From NCBI GenBank assembly GCA_037367405.1, contig JAZKJV010003364.1:372001-436000 (forward strand): a DNA stretch of 64,000 bases, in the 5' to 3' direction. The notes under the pieces were generated by a model. The model was not told where the DNA came from. It ran no database searches and saw nothing but the letters and a program-made list of their open reading frames with translations. Positions 30,952-42,811 of this stretch are shown piece after piece (position 1 is the first letter of the stretch; every line of letters starts with the position of its first letter). Both the position numbers and the translations under genes were made by a program. Source of the DNA: Ottelia alismoides. Taxonomy: Eukaryota; Streptophyta; Magnoliopsida; Alismatales; Hydrocharitaceae.

Positions 30952-33148
30952 GTCACGAGATGACTGCGGACTGCCTTCTACTACAGCTTGTTGAGTTCGA
31001 CATGATTTTGGGCATGGATTGGTTGTCTACACATCATGCTTTAGTCGACTGTTACAGGAAGACGGTTGTCTTCAGGATCCTCGGTTTGACAGAGTTCACT
31101 TTTGAGGGGACATTGCAGGACTCCAGGATGGATTACATTTCAGTGCTGAGAGCACAGCGACTGGTTGATCAGGGATGTGACACTTTTCTTGCCTTAGTTC
31201 AGGAGGTTGCAGATAGAGAGCCGATGGCTCATGACATTAGAGTTGTTTCAGAGTATCCCGATGTATTTCCTGAGGAGTTACCAGGACTACCTCCAGTTAG
31301 AGAGATCGAGTTTGAGATCTGCCTACTTCCCGATACGCAGCCGATCTCCATGGCTCCGTATCGCATGGCACCCGCGGAGCTAAGAGAGCTGAAGGTGCAG
31401 CTACAGGAGTTGCTTGACTTAGGCTTTGTGAGGCCGAGCACTTCACCTTGGAGCGCTCATGTACTCTTTGTTCGGAAGAAGGATGGAACCATGCGGTTGT
31501 GCATTGATTACAAGCAGCTGAACAAGAGGACGGTGAAGAACTGTTATCCTCTGCCACGCATTAATGATCTATTTGATCAGCTACAGGGATCTTCGGTGTT
31601 CTCGAAGATCAACCTCCGCTCGGGTTACCATCAGTTGAGGATTCGGGAGACAGACATCCCGAAGACAGCCTTTCGGACACGGTATGGTCACTACGAGTTT
31701 GTAGTGATGCCATTCGGACTGACGAATGCCCCTGCGGCATTCATGGACATGATGAACAGAGTATTCCGTCCTTACTTGGACAAGTTTGTTATGGTGTTCA
31801 TAGATGACGTGCTGGTTTACTCGAAGAAAGAATGGGACCATAAGAACGACTTGAGAGTAGTGCTTGGTACCTTGAGAGAGCATAGACTGTATGCCAAGTT
31901 GAGTAAGTGTGAGTTTTGGCTACCTCAGGTCTCATTCTTGGGACACGTCATCTCAGGAGCAGGTGTCGCAGTAGACCCTGCGAAGATAGATGACGTGATG
32001 TCTTGGGAGCAGCCCAAGACAGTGACACAGATCCGTAGTTTTCTTGGGTTGGCAGGCTATTACAGACGCTTTGTCAGCAACTTTTCGCGGATCGTACTAC
32101 CTTTGACGCGTTTGACGCAGAAGGGAGTACCTTTTGTTTGGGATAGTTCATGCGAGCAAGCCTTCAGGACACTGAAGGAGAGATTTATTACAGCTCATAG
32201 TCTTGCTTTACCGTCAGGTACACAGGACTATGCGGTTTACACAGACGCGTCAGGTGATGGTTTGGGAGCAGTGCTGATGCAGAGGGGGCATGTGATTGCC
32301 TATGCTTCGAGACAGTTGAGACCGCATGAGCGGAATTACCCCACACACGATCTTGAATTGGCGGCAGTGGTCTTCGCTTTGAAGACCTGGCGTCACTACT
32401 TGTACGGGGTTAACTTTGAGCTCTTCACAGACCACAAGAGTCTGAAGTACATATTTGATCAGAAGGAGCTGAACATGAGACAACGTAGATGGTTAGAGCT
32501 GCTGAAGGACTACGATTGCATGATCTCTTACCATCCTGGTAAGGGAAACGTGGTTGCAGACGCCCTCAGCAGGAGAGCGCACACGGAGGGTACGATGAAT
32601 TGGCTATACACTTGGGACTTACTTGCAGCACTGACGGATTGGCATCCGCAGGACAGTGCGTCTTCTCCCATCTCCGTACCTCCTAGGTACAGCAATCTTT
32701 GGGACCATATAGTGTCAGGTCAGCAGACAGACCCGTGGATTCGCGACAGATACATGCGGGCAGTGAAGGACGAGTTTGACGATTTTGTTGTTGCAGAGTC
32801 TATTCTGTGGAAGGCAGGTCGGGTAGTGGTTCCCAACGATGAGCAACTACGAAGAGACATACTTGACGAGGCGCATTGTTCGCATCTTTCCATTCATCCC
32901 GGCAGTACAAAGATGTACCACGATCTTCGCCGACATTTCTGGTGGGACGAGATGAAGAGGGACGTAGCTGGGCATGTTAGCAGGTGTTTGACTTGCCAGA
33001 TGGTGAAGGCAGAGCATAGACGACCACCTGGATTACTGCAGCCTCTCCCCATTCCTGAGTGGAAGTGGGAGAGCATCTCGATGGACTTTGTTACAGGATT
33101 GCCAAGGACACCGGGAGGTCATGATTCCATTTGGGTCATTGTTGATAG
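30952..33148 (+). pseudogene. Gypsy reverse transcriptase, RNase H and integrase N-terminus
   Basis: Long open Gypsy pol frame. [43 protein letters not shown] and the catalytic FIDD at 31798-31809. RNase [14 protein letters not shown] (about 32236), [28 protein letters not shown] and FTDHKSLKY. Integrase zinc-binding [18 protein letters not shown] to CLTCQMVK (32874-33005), then the first catalytic Asp in [10 protein letters not shown] (about 33078). The frame ends at a stop created by a single missing base near 33149. All visible RT catalytic residues are intact. The frame's apparent start upstream at 30834 lies inside hAT-A2 and is not the element's. Confidence 0.95.
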
Positions 33149-34135
33149 TTGATGAAGTCAGCCCATTTTATACCTGTTAGCATGACTTATACACCTTCTC
33201 AGTTGGCCAGATTATACATACAGCACATTGTGAGGTTACATGGTATACCCCGAGAGGTAGTGTCTGACAGAGACTCGAGGTTCACTTCCCATTACTGGCA
33301 GCAGTTCATGTCAGCTTTACAGACCGAGCTGAAGATGAGTTCAGCGTATCACCCTCAGATGGATGGACAGAGCGAGCGTACGATACAAACCTTGGAGGAT
33401 CTTTTACGCGCCTATTCTCTAGAGTGGAAGGGATCCTGCAAGGATCATTTACCTCTTGTTGAGTTCACGTACAACAACAGCCATCATTTGAGCATCGGCA
33501 TGGCGCCATTCGAGGCTCTTTATGGGCGGAGATGTCTTACGCCAATCAGTTGGCGCGAGGTAGGCGATCATGCGTTGTATACCGTGGATCTCTTAGAAGA
33601 GACTGCGAGGGTTGTTGACTTGGTGAGGAGGAAGCTCTTGACGGCACAGAGTCGCCAGAAGAGCTATGCAGATCGACGACGCCGACACTTGAAGTTTCAG
33701 GTTGGAGACCTTGTGTTCCTACGTGTATCGCCCATGAAGGGGATACAACGATTTGGAGTTCGTGGCAAGCTGGCGCCATGCTTTGTTGGGCCATTCGAGA
33801 TACTTTCATGTGTTGGGAAAGTTGCATACAAACTGGCACTTCCCCCACGTTTGGCGGCTATACACGACATATTCCATGTGTCGAACTTGAGGAAGTACGT
33901 GCACGATCCTCAGCACATCATCAGCTATGAGAGCCTTGACATAGAGCCAGAGTTGACATACGAGGAGGAGCCAGTACAGATACTTGATTTTGCAGTCAGG
34001 AGGCTTCGGAACAAGGAGATTCCCTTGGTCAAGATCCTTTGGCACCGACATGGTGTTGAGGAGGCGACATGGGAGGCCGAAGTAGCGATGCGTGAGAGAT
34101 ACCCGCGACTCTTCTCAGGTACTTTCGCAGTTTAG
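33149..34135 (+). pseudogene. Gypsy integrase C-terminal part with chromodomain-like tail
   Basis: Continues integrase in a frame shifted by one base: KSAHFIPVSMTYTP, then the second catalytic Asp in SDRDSRFTSHYW (about 33262) and the Glu in QSERTIQTLEDLLR (about 33370-33410). The GPY/F-type module (APCFVGPFEI, VAYKLALPP) follows, and a tail VKILWHRHGVEEATWEAEVAMRERYP resembling the end of a chromodomain. The D, D and E residues are all present, so only the frameshift separates this from a complete integrase. The chromodomain-like tail supports a chromovirus assignment. Confidence 0.92.
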
Positions 34136-34296
34136 TTTATCAGTTCTCTGTTTTGCAAATCATTTCACATTCTGTGTAAAAACCTTCTTTGAGGTTTTTA
34201 TGGGTTAAAAACCTTTTAAGGTTTTTATGGCAGACCGACAAACCCAACTTATAAGCAGAGTCTCGAGGACGAGGCTCTCTTTGAGGTTTTTATAAT
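34136..34296 (+). other. Gypsy 3' untranslated region and degenerate polypurine tract
   Basis: Contains gtctcgaggacgaggctctc (34260-34280), the motif that usually precedes the purine tract in this type of element. The expected long G/A run before the LTR is replaced by tttgaggtttttataat. Related aggtttttat words occur three times, and an inverted repeat aaaaacctt/aaggttttt lies at about 34207-34226. Confidence 0.6.
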
Positions 34297-37200
34297 TGTA
34301 ACATCCTTAAATCCTAATGACTAATTAAGCCAAGATGGTGAATCATTAGTGAGCTTGATGGAAATTAGAGATGCCATTTGTGGCTAAGTAAGATTAAGAG
34401 GCTAAGTAATGTTTAGTGATCAATTATGGGTTACTATTCATGGGTGGGCCTTGGTTGCAATTAGGAGGAGTTGGTGGGGTTTATGATGCAAAATTCCCAA
34501 GGATATAACCCCCCATAGGCGTCACCCCTTCCTCCCACTTCATCTTCTTCATCTTCTCCACCTCCCTTAGCCATGGCCAACCACCTTATGTCCTCCTCCT
34601 CTCTTTGATCCACTCCCCATTTCTCACCCAAATTTGAGTTTCAATAGCTCAAATCGAAGCTGGGAAGGAGAGGATCTTGGATCTTACATTGCATGTAAGA
34701 TCAAAGGCCAAAGAAGAGGAGGAATCCAAGCTTGAAGCTCAAGGTGTGGACAGCCCAACATTGTTCTTGGAGAGTTCTTCTTCAAGCTTTTGAAAGCTTG
34801 ATTTGAGGTACAAATTTAGCCCTTCTCTTACTGCCATATGTAGAGTTTTCACCACTTATATCTCAGATATAAAATCAAGCCTTAGTTTTGGGGGTTTTGT
34901 TGCAAAAAAATTGAGAAAAATAGACTTATATGTGCACGGTTTTCATTGTGTCCAGAATCTGTGTGTTTTCCTTTTAATCCAAGTTAGACATGTATTTTGG
35001 GATCTTTCATGAGTTCTCTTGGGTAGAATCATATGTTGATTAATACTCCATTAAGGTAGACTTAAATCCATGGGGTTAAATACGAAATTGCATGTGATTA
35101 TAACATCTTAAAGAGGTTATACATGGACGGTCATACTGAAACTTTCAGATTTGTTGTTGTTAAATGTTGGCCAATAACTTGCATGATTTGGGAGTCTTCT
35201 TTAAGTTCCCTTGAGTAGATTTACTTAATGATTATGACCCCAATAAATTGGCTTATGATTCTTGGTTTTTAATTTGGAAATTTAGGTGATTAGAAATGTT
35301 TTGGATGTTGACATATGCATGTAGCTGAATGTGTCCAGATCTGTCCATGAGTTTTAAGTTAGTGTTTTAAGATGCATTTGAGGAGTTTCTTCATGTTTCC
35401 TTGAGTGCAATTAATTACTTGTTGATATATACTCTTTCATATCAACCTTTAATCCATGGGTTTGTTTTAGAAAAATGAAGAGTTTTTGAGGAGTTATTGA
35501 CTACCTATATTATATCTCCACTGAATGTTCAGATTGGAGATGGTTGCCTTAGGACTAAGAACATACATGATTTTGACAATATCCTTAGACATCCTTTGAT
35601 GGATTTGACTATAGATATTTAGGGAATGTAATACACATGAAATCCATGTATTTGGATTGGTTTTGATGAGGATTTTGAGACAAATTTGGTTGCTGTCCAT
35701 GAACAAAACTGTGACCAAATTCCATTGTAGAGTGCATGTTTAATCAAACTTTTAGGCATTCTTTAACAAGTTTTAAAAACCCCAAGTCCTCATTGATTTT
35801 CCTGTATTGAATTGGGAAAATAAATAATGATTTAATCTCATTAAGGAGAAGGATTAAGAGAGGATAAATTGCCTTAAGGTTGCAGCCATATACTTGCTGT
35901 ACACATAGGTCTATGTGTGGAATAGATGCATGATTGGAGCATGTGATACCCTCTAGAAGACCCCTTTAAATGATAGACCTTAAAGTAAATTAAACACCTA
36001 AATGGTGTCTCTAAAGTCATGAATTTGGGTGTGAACTTAAAAGGACTAGATGCCTTGGATTATTATGAAGTATACACACACAACGTCAATGTTTGGGGTG
36101 ATAAAAATTGGATAGGGTAAACCTCTATTAGTAACCATTTTAGAGCAAGCCTTAGGATAATTGTTGCATATAAAGGTGGGCTTGAAACACCTATTATGAA
36201 ATTTAGATATTTGGAGATGATCTTAAGAATACATATATATATGTAGTACCATACAGGAAAACAAAACTTTATGAACTTGCCATGAAGCAAGTCTTCCTCT
36301 AAGAGTAGCCCGATCCTTGTAGGTAATTGTGAATCTTATGGGGGCATAGGAAAGGAAGACGTTTTCCGTTAAGATAGCCAAGATCATAAGATAGATGTTT
36401 CTTCAGTAAGAATTTAGAGAGAGACTATCATAACAGGTCAGTATCCCTTACCTAGGATCAGTTAAGGTTCTTATAGAACAAGTTCGGGTCTAGGACTGAC
36501 AGCTTGTGAATGGGAAATAAATCAAAGAAACCTTAGACCATGGCCTCAAATTTCAACGAAATTCGGTTGTATTTCTGTCGAATATCGATATCCAGTCGAA
36601 ATCGAAATTCGACCGAAATGACCGAAATGACCGAAATATGGGGGTCCTAGTACAAAAAATGACCGAAATGACCGAAATTTCGGTCGAAATTCCACCGAAA
36701 TTCCATCGAAATTCTGTTTTGGTCGGTACCGAAATGGTGGCCGAAACCGACATTTAAGGCCTTGCCTTAGACACTTAGGGTGAAACATGAAAATAAAGAA
36801 ATGGTGATGTCACATATGATCAGTCATGGAGATCGATGCTCCGACTGTGCGAGGGCGCGGTGACCTTCACCTGAGCAGGAGATGAGGTCGCTCAGGCTTG
36901 GGTAGCGGACATTGAGAGCATGGGTCTAGGATCCCAGTCTTTTTACGTGTTTTCTTCGAGCCGGCTCGGTTTTTTACGCTTCGTTGGGATCCACGAGTTG
37001 TCTAGACCATTCCGTTGACCCGTTGGTTTTTCTTAGAGAGCCTAGGTTGGGGGCTCTCTGTAGTTAGTTACGAGCTCGTCTGGTTTTACTTAGCTCTTCT
37101 CCTCCGGGAGTTGAGCAACGAGAGAGGAAGTCGAGTCCGGCAGGCTTACCTCTTCTTTTTCCTGCCTCCAGTGGCGTAGTAGTCGTACTACAACTGCCTT

Positions 37201-38682
37201 TCCCTTGGACCACACTTCCACTGGGATTGGCGAGAGCAGACGAATCCCTTCGGGGGTTTCCTCACTGCTATAATTATTACTCTTCCACCAGGTTGTGCTC
37301 TGGTGATGGGATTGTGATTAACAGACTTGTGACATTTCACCATTTGCCCAGTTAAGTTGAAGTTTCATCAGTAGACATTGATGTCCCATAAATACCTTTC
37401 CACTATGTTGTGCACTGGTGATGGGGTAGTGGTCAGTAGACATCAATGTCACCATTTGTACCTTTCCGCTATGTCGTGCACTGGTGATGGGGTAGTGGTT
37501 AGCAGACACTGATGATTTCATTATTACCTTTCCACCATGTCGTGCATTGGTGATGGGGTAGTGGGTAACAGACAATAAAAACTTCATCAATACCTTTCCG
37601 CCAGGTTTATGACCTCGTGATGGGGTAAGAGATATGTGATCTTTAGACTTTTCCGCTACGAGACTAGTGACGACAGTACCGTTAGTCGAGACTAACGAGG
37701 AGTGAATGTTGAGAGAGAGTTGTGAGTACATGTACATCTTCACGAGCAAGCTATCATACGTGTCGACCAAGGATCAATGTGAGTTGAGAGAAAAGCTAGG
37801 AGGAGTGTTGGGAACTTAGTTAGGATGCAAGACACCGTCGCATGCCTACGGAGGCACCCCAACCCTGAGGTGTACATCATACCTCAGAGTCATAGTGTGA
37901 GGTTCAATCTGGACTTTGAAGTCCTACCCGGATATCGAGATCCTAACCGGACCAAGACCACAGACTTACTTCTAGGCTTGAGTTGTTGTTTGGTTAGTTC
38001 CATTGATCGAGGGAGACACGATGTGGTAGTGAGTGAGTTTGTTCTTCTTGTTAGACTTCTGAAAGCAAGTACATAATTTAACAGAATCAATTTACCCACT
38101 TTTACTTGCTAGCTTCTTTTGTCCACTACAGTTACCTTACTGTTTTTCTAGTTGTTCTATCCTTTTCTTACTGCTTTCCTTAGTAGAATTGTGTAGAATA
38201 TGTACTCGACAACTTTGTGACAGATACTTGCTTGTCTTTTTTCTACTATGGCAGGCAAGGGCCCAGCGACCGAGGAGCCGACATAGTTTGGGCTGCTGTT
38301 GTTTCTTTTTGGTGCTACACTTTCAGAGCAGGTATACTCTTTTGGAGCTCATTAGACAGTTGTATGTTGTGATCTCCTCCGTAGCCTCATTTTGGGATAT
38401 ATGTATATGTAAATTGAATGTTGTGGAATTCAGCATGTTATATGAATGAAATGAAAATGAATGGATATCCTTGTTGTTCAGTTCTGGTGTACTACTTACT
38501 TCCGCTGTTAGTTTTCTTGTGGTTGCTTGCTTAGCCAAATTTAAATCTTGTGAATGTCACGTTGTGAAAAGGCGAAAAATTTCCCCAGATTTTCATAGCA
38601 TGAGATTAACTTAAGCTTATTAAGTGTGCAAATGACGTGTTTGACGGGTAACCTAAGGTCCTCGGGAGGACGGGTCACTACA
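34297..38682 (+). repeat. Gypsy 3' LTR, carrying hAT-D
   Basis: 4386 bp, or about 4152 bp without hAT-D and one duplication copy, against 4149 bp for the 5' LTR. It contains the same minisatellite (37290-37622) and frames (37770-37318 minus, 37825-38076 plus). Confidence 0.95.
36539..36764. mobile_element. Small hAT-like element (MITE) hAT-D
   Basis: 226-bp insert with terminal inverted repeats CATGGCCTCAAATTTC... and, inverted, CAAGGCCTTAAATGTC.... It is flanked by perfect 8-bp duplications ccttagac (36531-36538 and 36765-36772). The inside is built of repeated gaccgaaat/atttcggtc words. It is absent from the same place in the 5' LTR (near 26578), so it inserted after the Gypsy element did. 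Confidence 0.95.
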
Positions 38683-38687
38683 GCAGG

Positions 38688-38904
38688 TCTCATGACTGCT
38701 TTGTAAAACTTTCCTTTGATTTGCAAAGAAATTTTCTCATCACATATAACAGCAGAGGTTCCTCTCCACTTTAGCTCACCTGCATCTATTCTATGAGTAA
38801 CATCTCCATCAATTTCTCCATAATGTTGCAAAATAGATCCCAAGTATCTGAAAGAATCTTTCTTCTGAATGTTATCGTCACCAATCTTCACCTCAATTCT
38901 TGAG
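38688..38904 (-). pseudogene. RTE-3 5' fragment
   Basis: Minus-strand RTE segment: KIGDDNIQKKDSFRYLGSILQ, DGDVTHRIDAGELKWRGTSAVICDEKI and KGKFYKAVMRP, reaching the Gypsy target site. The upstream end is the truncation point. The RT domain proper is missing. Confidence 0.85.
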
Positions 38905-38919
38905 ATTAAAGCTAGAAGC

Positions 38920-39637
38920 ATGATTTTTTATTTCCTTTTTCCCTTTTAAAGAAGAAGGTACAAGGAAATTCCTTTTTAAACTCAACAACTTTTTTAAAGA
39001 AGTAATTTTAATCTTAAAACTACAAAAATCTTGTTTTAGCATCTCATTTATCTTTTTAAAACATCTAAGTCATTAAGCAAACTAGATTTATCTTCTACTA
39101 GTTTCTTGTTAATCTTTTCTAGCTTTATTGTCTGAAAAGATCTTGTGAGGTATTATAAATAAAGGTCAGCATATGAAAGTTTATTTACCTCGTGTGTCGG
39201 AGTTTGAATATGAGTCGGATGAGTCAGGCTCAACTATCCCAAAAAATGCTTACACATCTTCACTACTGCTTGATGTTTCTGAGCTTGCATCATAAGCTTC
39301 TTCTTTTGGAGTTTCTCCGTAGATAGAAGTAAGGTAACTCCAAATCTCATTGGTCGTATTTAGATGAAATATGATCAAACTCCTCATTAGACAGGGCACA
39401 GTATATGGCATTCATAGATCTTGCATTTAACGTCATTTCCTTCATCTCGACTTTAGTATAGATGAACTCCTTTCTTCAATAGATTGGATTTTTTTTATAT
39501 ACCATGTTCCAAACAGTAAAATCACTTGCTTGTAAGAAGAGAGACATCTTCTTCCAAATCATGTAATTCGTCCCATCGAAGTAAGGTGGACGAGTCAACG
39601 AGTTTCCATCAGTACGCGATCCTGATGTGTTGATCAT
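38920..39637 (-). pseudogene. SIRE-like gag fragment
   Basis: Minus-strand gag starting at an ATG at 39637-39635: MINTSGSRTDGNSLTRPPYF, then DGTNYMIWKKMSLFLQ and SDFTVWNMVY. After a stop it continues with TLNARSMNAIYCALSNEEF. Further frames decay into AT-rich sequence by 38950. This UBN2-type wording is that of SIRE-like Copia gag. The ATG lies about 40 bp after the primer site, unusually close. The remainder of the polyprotein is missing. Confidence 0.75.
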
Positions 39638-39674
39638 GTGTGCTTCGAAGTGTTACTTCTTCGACACGAACGAG

Positions 39675-39686
39675 GCTCTGATACCA
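39675..39686 (-). other. SIRE-like primer-binding site
   Basis: Minus-strand TGGTATCAGAGC (plus gctctgatacca), two bases from the 5' LTR start at 39689. Confidence 0.9.
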
Positions 39687-39688
39687 AA

Positions 39689-40958
39689 TGGTGGTTTACT
39701 ATATCACACGAATATCGGACGATGGGTGCAAGCAAATCGGACTAGACGACGATCTGGATCGCTGCAAATAATAAGCTCAAATAACAATAGTGTTACGCGG
39801 AATTCAGACACATATAAACAATCAAACCACAAGTGCACAGGTATTTAACGTGGAAACCCTCCTAGGTAAAAACCACGACCGGAGTCTCCTGACTCGAGCT
39901 TTCAACCTGACACACACCGGTCTTACAACTAAACCAAGTTGCTTATGCGGACAATCCAACTGTATTACAATCTGAGTTGATTACGTGGACAACTTAACTC
40001 TATACAGATTAAACAATCCTAATAACCTCAATATCAAAGTAAATATGCATAGAATAATATGGGGCAAAACTAAAACAAACTTACATAGTAAGGAATAGGC
40101 TCATAAGAATCGATCGCAGATAACCATGGCTATTGGAATGAAAAACGTTGCTGAAAATAGCTCTTGAATCTTTCTCTCAGAGTATAGAATGGAAAACAGA
40201 AATATAAGATCTTGTTGCTATTTGTTGTGTATTTTAAAATTAGGTAGGAGGTCCTATTTATAGGTTTTAAGGTCCCGTAAATGTTGGCTTTCAAAAAAAC
40301 TCATTAGGAACAAATCAGGAATGAAATCACCTCCAAAAATCTTCATGAAATGGAATATGATCGATCATGTTTCAAAGGATGATCTATCAGAATCAAATGA
40401 TCGATCATAAGGATTTAGGTGATCGATCAGAATCAAAAGATGATCCATCAAGGATTAAAATTGATCGATCAAAGATATAATCGTTGTAATTCAAATAATG
40501 ATCGGTCACGAAATAAGGTTGATCGATCAGGTATGATTGACCATTGTAAAACGATCGATCGATCAGCTTGACTCTTTGACATGAAAGTCAAAGTCAAAAC
40601 CAAAGGGGTGAAATTCAATATGCATAATTTGAGGTCTTTTACATTCTAATACAATTACAAAATGCATGACTCAATAAAAGAAAAGACTTCGTTTTCTTCT
40701 TGAGCTTGAGATCTTTTCTTGAACTTGAGTTGGAGCTCCTTAGCTATGAACTCCTTTGAGTTTTGTAGCATTTTCTTCACTTAAGCTTGAGCTCCTCACG
40801 CTTGAGTTTTTTCCTGGTCCAGTAGCTTTCCTGCTCCTGACTTGACTAAAAGCTAACTGCACAAGTTTTGATTAACAGCACAAGTTTTGTTATCATCAAA
40901 AATTCAAGATATGCATGCTCATGCACTAACAATCTGTCCACTTATGCATGAACTTATG
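39689..40958 (-). repeat. SIRE-like 5' LTR
   Basis: About 1270 bp, aligned to 16658-17882 plus 22942-23364. It holds a single copy of the 377-bp unit duplicated in the other LTR, and a run of TGATCGATCA-type palindromes at 40370-40570. The outer end reads ...gaacttatg where the partner has ...gaactcaca. The outer dinucleotide is therefore mutated or the boundary is uncertain by a base or two. Confidence 0.85.
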
Positions 40959-40963
40959 GCAAC

Positions 40964-42800
40964 CTCTGCCAAAGCTTCTTCGAGCTCCTCAGATATAGCC
41001 GATGCTTTTACTAGTTGTAGCAGAGCACATATTATAAATTGGATCATGGACTCTGATGCCTCCCACCATTTATGTGGAGATAGAACACAGTTCAGTTTAT
41101 ATAAGTCTATACCCCTTGGCATATTAGTCGTCATTGCAATCAGGGTTCATTTACCCATTACAGGACAAGTGGAGGTTCATTTGATGTTATCCATGTATTT
41201 GTAGAATGTGTTATATGCACTTGATTTTCATATGAATTTACTTTCTATTAGTCAGATCACTAAGGATCTACATTGTCATATCATTTTTGACCCCTCTTTT
41301 CTTGTCTTTCCGGACACTAACGGGCAGGGTGATGGGACGTGGCTGTGAGTAGTAAGGGCTCTACAATCTGATCCAATCTCCAAGTGTTGGTACCTCTACA
41401 GTTCCCACTAGATCAGTCTCACCATACTTGTGGCATCTTTGTTTTGACCACCTTCCTCTACGGAAGTTGTGTCATGTTCACCCACAGATCTCCACGCGTT
41501 CTACCTTCCAGTGTGAGGCTTGCCAGCTTGGAAGCATTATCGCTCTTATTTTCCTAGTCGTCAGAGTCGTAGCAATAACCATTTATTTGTGCTTGTTCAT
41601 TTCGATACTTGGGGTCCCAAGTCATGTTCCCGATCATCAAGGACATCGCTTTTATCTAGTTGTTGTGGATGATTATTCTGGGTCTTGGATTTTTCTGTTG
41701 AAAAACAAGTTTGAAGCTGGGTCTGTCATTAAATCTTTTATTATTGAAATAAAGAATATTTTATCTACTACTGTCAAGTTTATTTGTCCTAAGAATGCCT
41801 TAGAGTTTTGTACGTTACAGTTCTGAGTTCTTCAAGTCTCTTGGCATCATACACTAGATTCCGTGTGCTTACACTTCTCAGCAGAACGGTGTTGTTGGAC
41901 GTAAACAATGTCATTTACTTGATGTGATCAAGACACGTTTGGTCCAGAGTCGTGCTCCTCACTCTTTCTACGGTGATGTGATCGTCATTGCTTGTTATTT
42001 GGTGAACCGCATGCCAACTTCTGGCTTAGGGGAGAAGGTTCCTTTCTCGATTATATTTCCGAGGGCATGTTCTCCCTTACACCAAAAGTGTTTGGCTCTG
42101 TTGTATTTGTTCACCATCTGTCGTCAGGTCATGACAAGATCTCCCCTAGAACTGTCAAGTGTGTCTTTGTAGTCTACTCTCGTACCCAGAAGGGTTACCG
42201 TTACTTTGATCCAATTCGACGGAAGTACTATGTTATTGATCTCACCATCTTTGAGTTTGTTCTGTATTTCTCTCCTACATGTGACAGGTTGACTCTGTCT
42301 CACGCTCGAGAGGAGAATATGTGCTTCCTCCTATGGCACCACCACCTCCTGTACGGTAGTACCTACACCACTTCCACCACCTCCACCATCACCACTTGCT
42401 CATGTGGCTACCCCTACACCATCACCCAGTTTCTTGGCCCAATTGTTGCCATGTTTCTATGTTCCAGGCCTTACACGGTTCCTCATGCTCATGTGCCTTC
42501 TCCATCTTCCAGTACGCCCCAGGTATGTACTGAACACAATGTTTCTACTGGTAGCAATAGTGATTTGTCCATACAACAGGCTTCTTTACAGGATGAGCAA
42601 GTGCCCTCTCAAGAGGGTGGTTTACATGTCGAGGAGGAGGCAGGTGATCTTGATGTGGATATTGCTCTGCGAAAGCGGAGACGTACTTGTGCTACCTATC
42701 CTCCTGCAGCCCATGTTTCTTGGGAGCGACAGAGGATTTCAGGAGGTTTGTCGTGGGACTGTCAGCTACGAAGATACAATGGAAATACAAGAGGCGATAT
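40964..42800 (+). pseudogene. Copia-3 protease and integrase
   Basis: Resumes the Copia-3 polyprotein in the gag-protease linker (TSAKASSSSSDIADAFTS). The protease site is WIMDSDASHHLCG, with DSG changed to DSD. The integrase zinc region has LWHLCFDHLPL and CEACQLG (41428-41530), then VVVDDYSGSW, a degraded second Asp region, and QNGVVGRKQ where the catalytic Glu is Gly (41897-41899). The C-terminal part (PHSFYGD, ISPRTVKCVFVVYSRTQKGY at about 42130-42200) leads into a decayed spacer rich in short tandem acc/tcc codons and RT block ALRKRRRTCATYP. Several frameshifts are present. Confidence 0.88.
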
Positions 42801-42811
42801 AGGACAGTTAG

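Larger units (their letters stand above)
24348..38682 (+). mobile_element. Gypsy LTR retrotransposon (chromovirus-like), recent
   Basis: Plus-strand Ty3/gypsy element with very long LTRs (24348-28496 and 34297-38682, about 4.15 kb each once hAT-D is discounted) and a 5.8-kb interior. Termini are TGTAAC...TACA. Target duplication is gcatg (24343-24347) and gcagg (38683-38687), one mismatch. The right copy agrees with the uninterrupted RTE sequence. The LTRs differ by only one to two percent by eye, so it is the youngest LTR element in the window. It carries gag-protease, RT, RNase H, integrase and a chromodomain-like tail. It is broken by one gag stop, one integrase frameshift and hAT-A2. The lineage is best described as Del/Tekay-like (inference). 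Confidence 0.95.
23921..38904 (-). mobile_element. RTE-type LINE RTE-3, split by the Gypsy element
   Basis: Minus-strand, 5'-truncated RTE copy inserted in the SIRE-like interior. The flanking duplication is atcaaagctagaatc (23906-23920) and attaaagctagaagc (38905-38919), two mismatches. Its 3' end shows (AAC)n then aaagccttttcccac, the complement of the family's 3' signature. The Gypsy element occupies 24348-38682. The two RTE pieces join exactly at gagacctgc/tatgctc as in the uninterrupted RTE-2 copy. Confidence 0.9.
16658..40958 (-). mobile_element. SIRE-like Copia element (internally deleted), hosting L1-2 and RTE-3
   Basis: Minus-strand LTR element inserted in Copia-3. The target duplication is gcagc (16653-16657) and gcaac (40959-40963), one mismatch. 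The right, 5' LTR is 39689-40958. The left, 3' LTR is 16658-23364, enlarged by a tandem duplication and by L1-2. Between them remain a primer site (39675-39686), a gag start (39637-38920) and about 540 bp next to the left LTR with several GGGGGAG purine tracts (minus strand). Protease, integrase, RT and RNase H are absent, so this copy was already defective. The gag wording (TLNARSMNAIYCALSNEEF) is typical of the SIRE/Maximus branch, an assignment from memory of the family. Confidence 0.8.
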
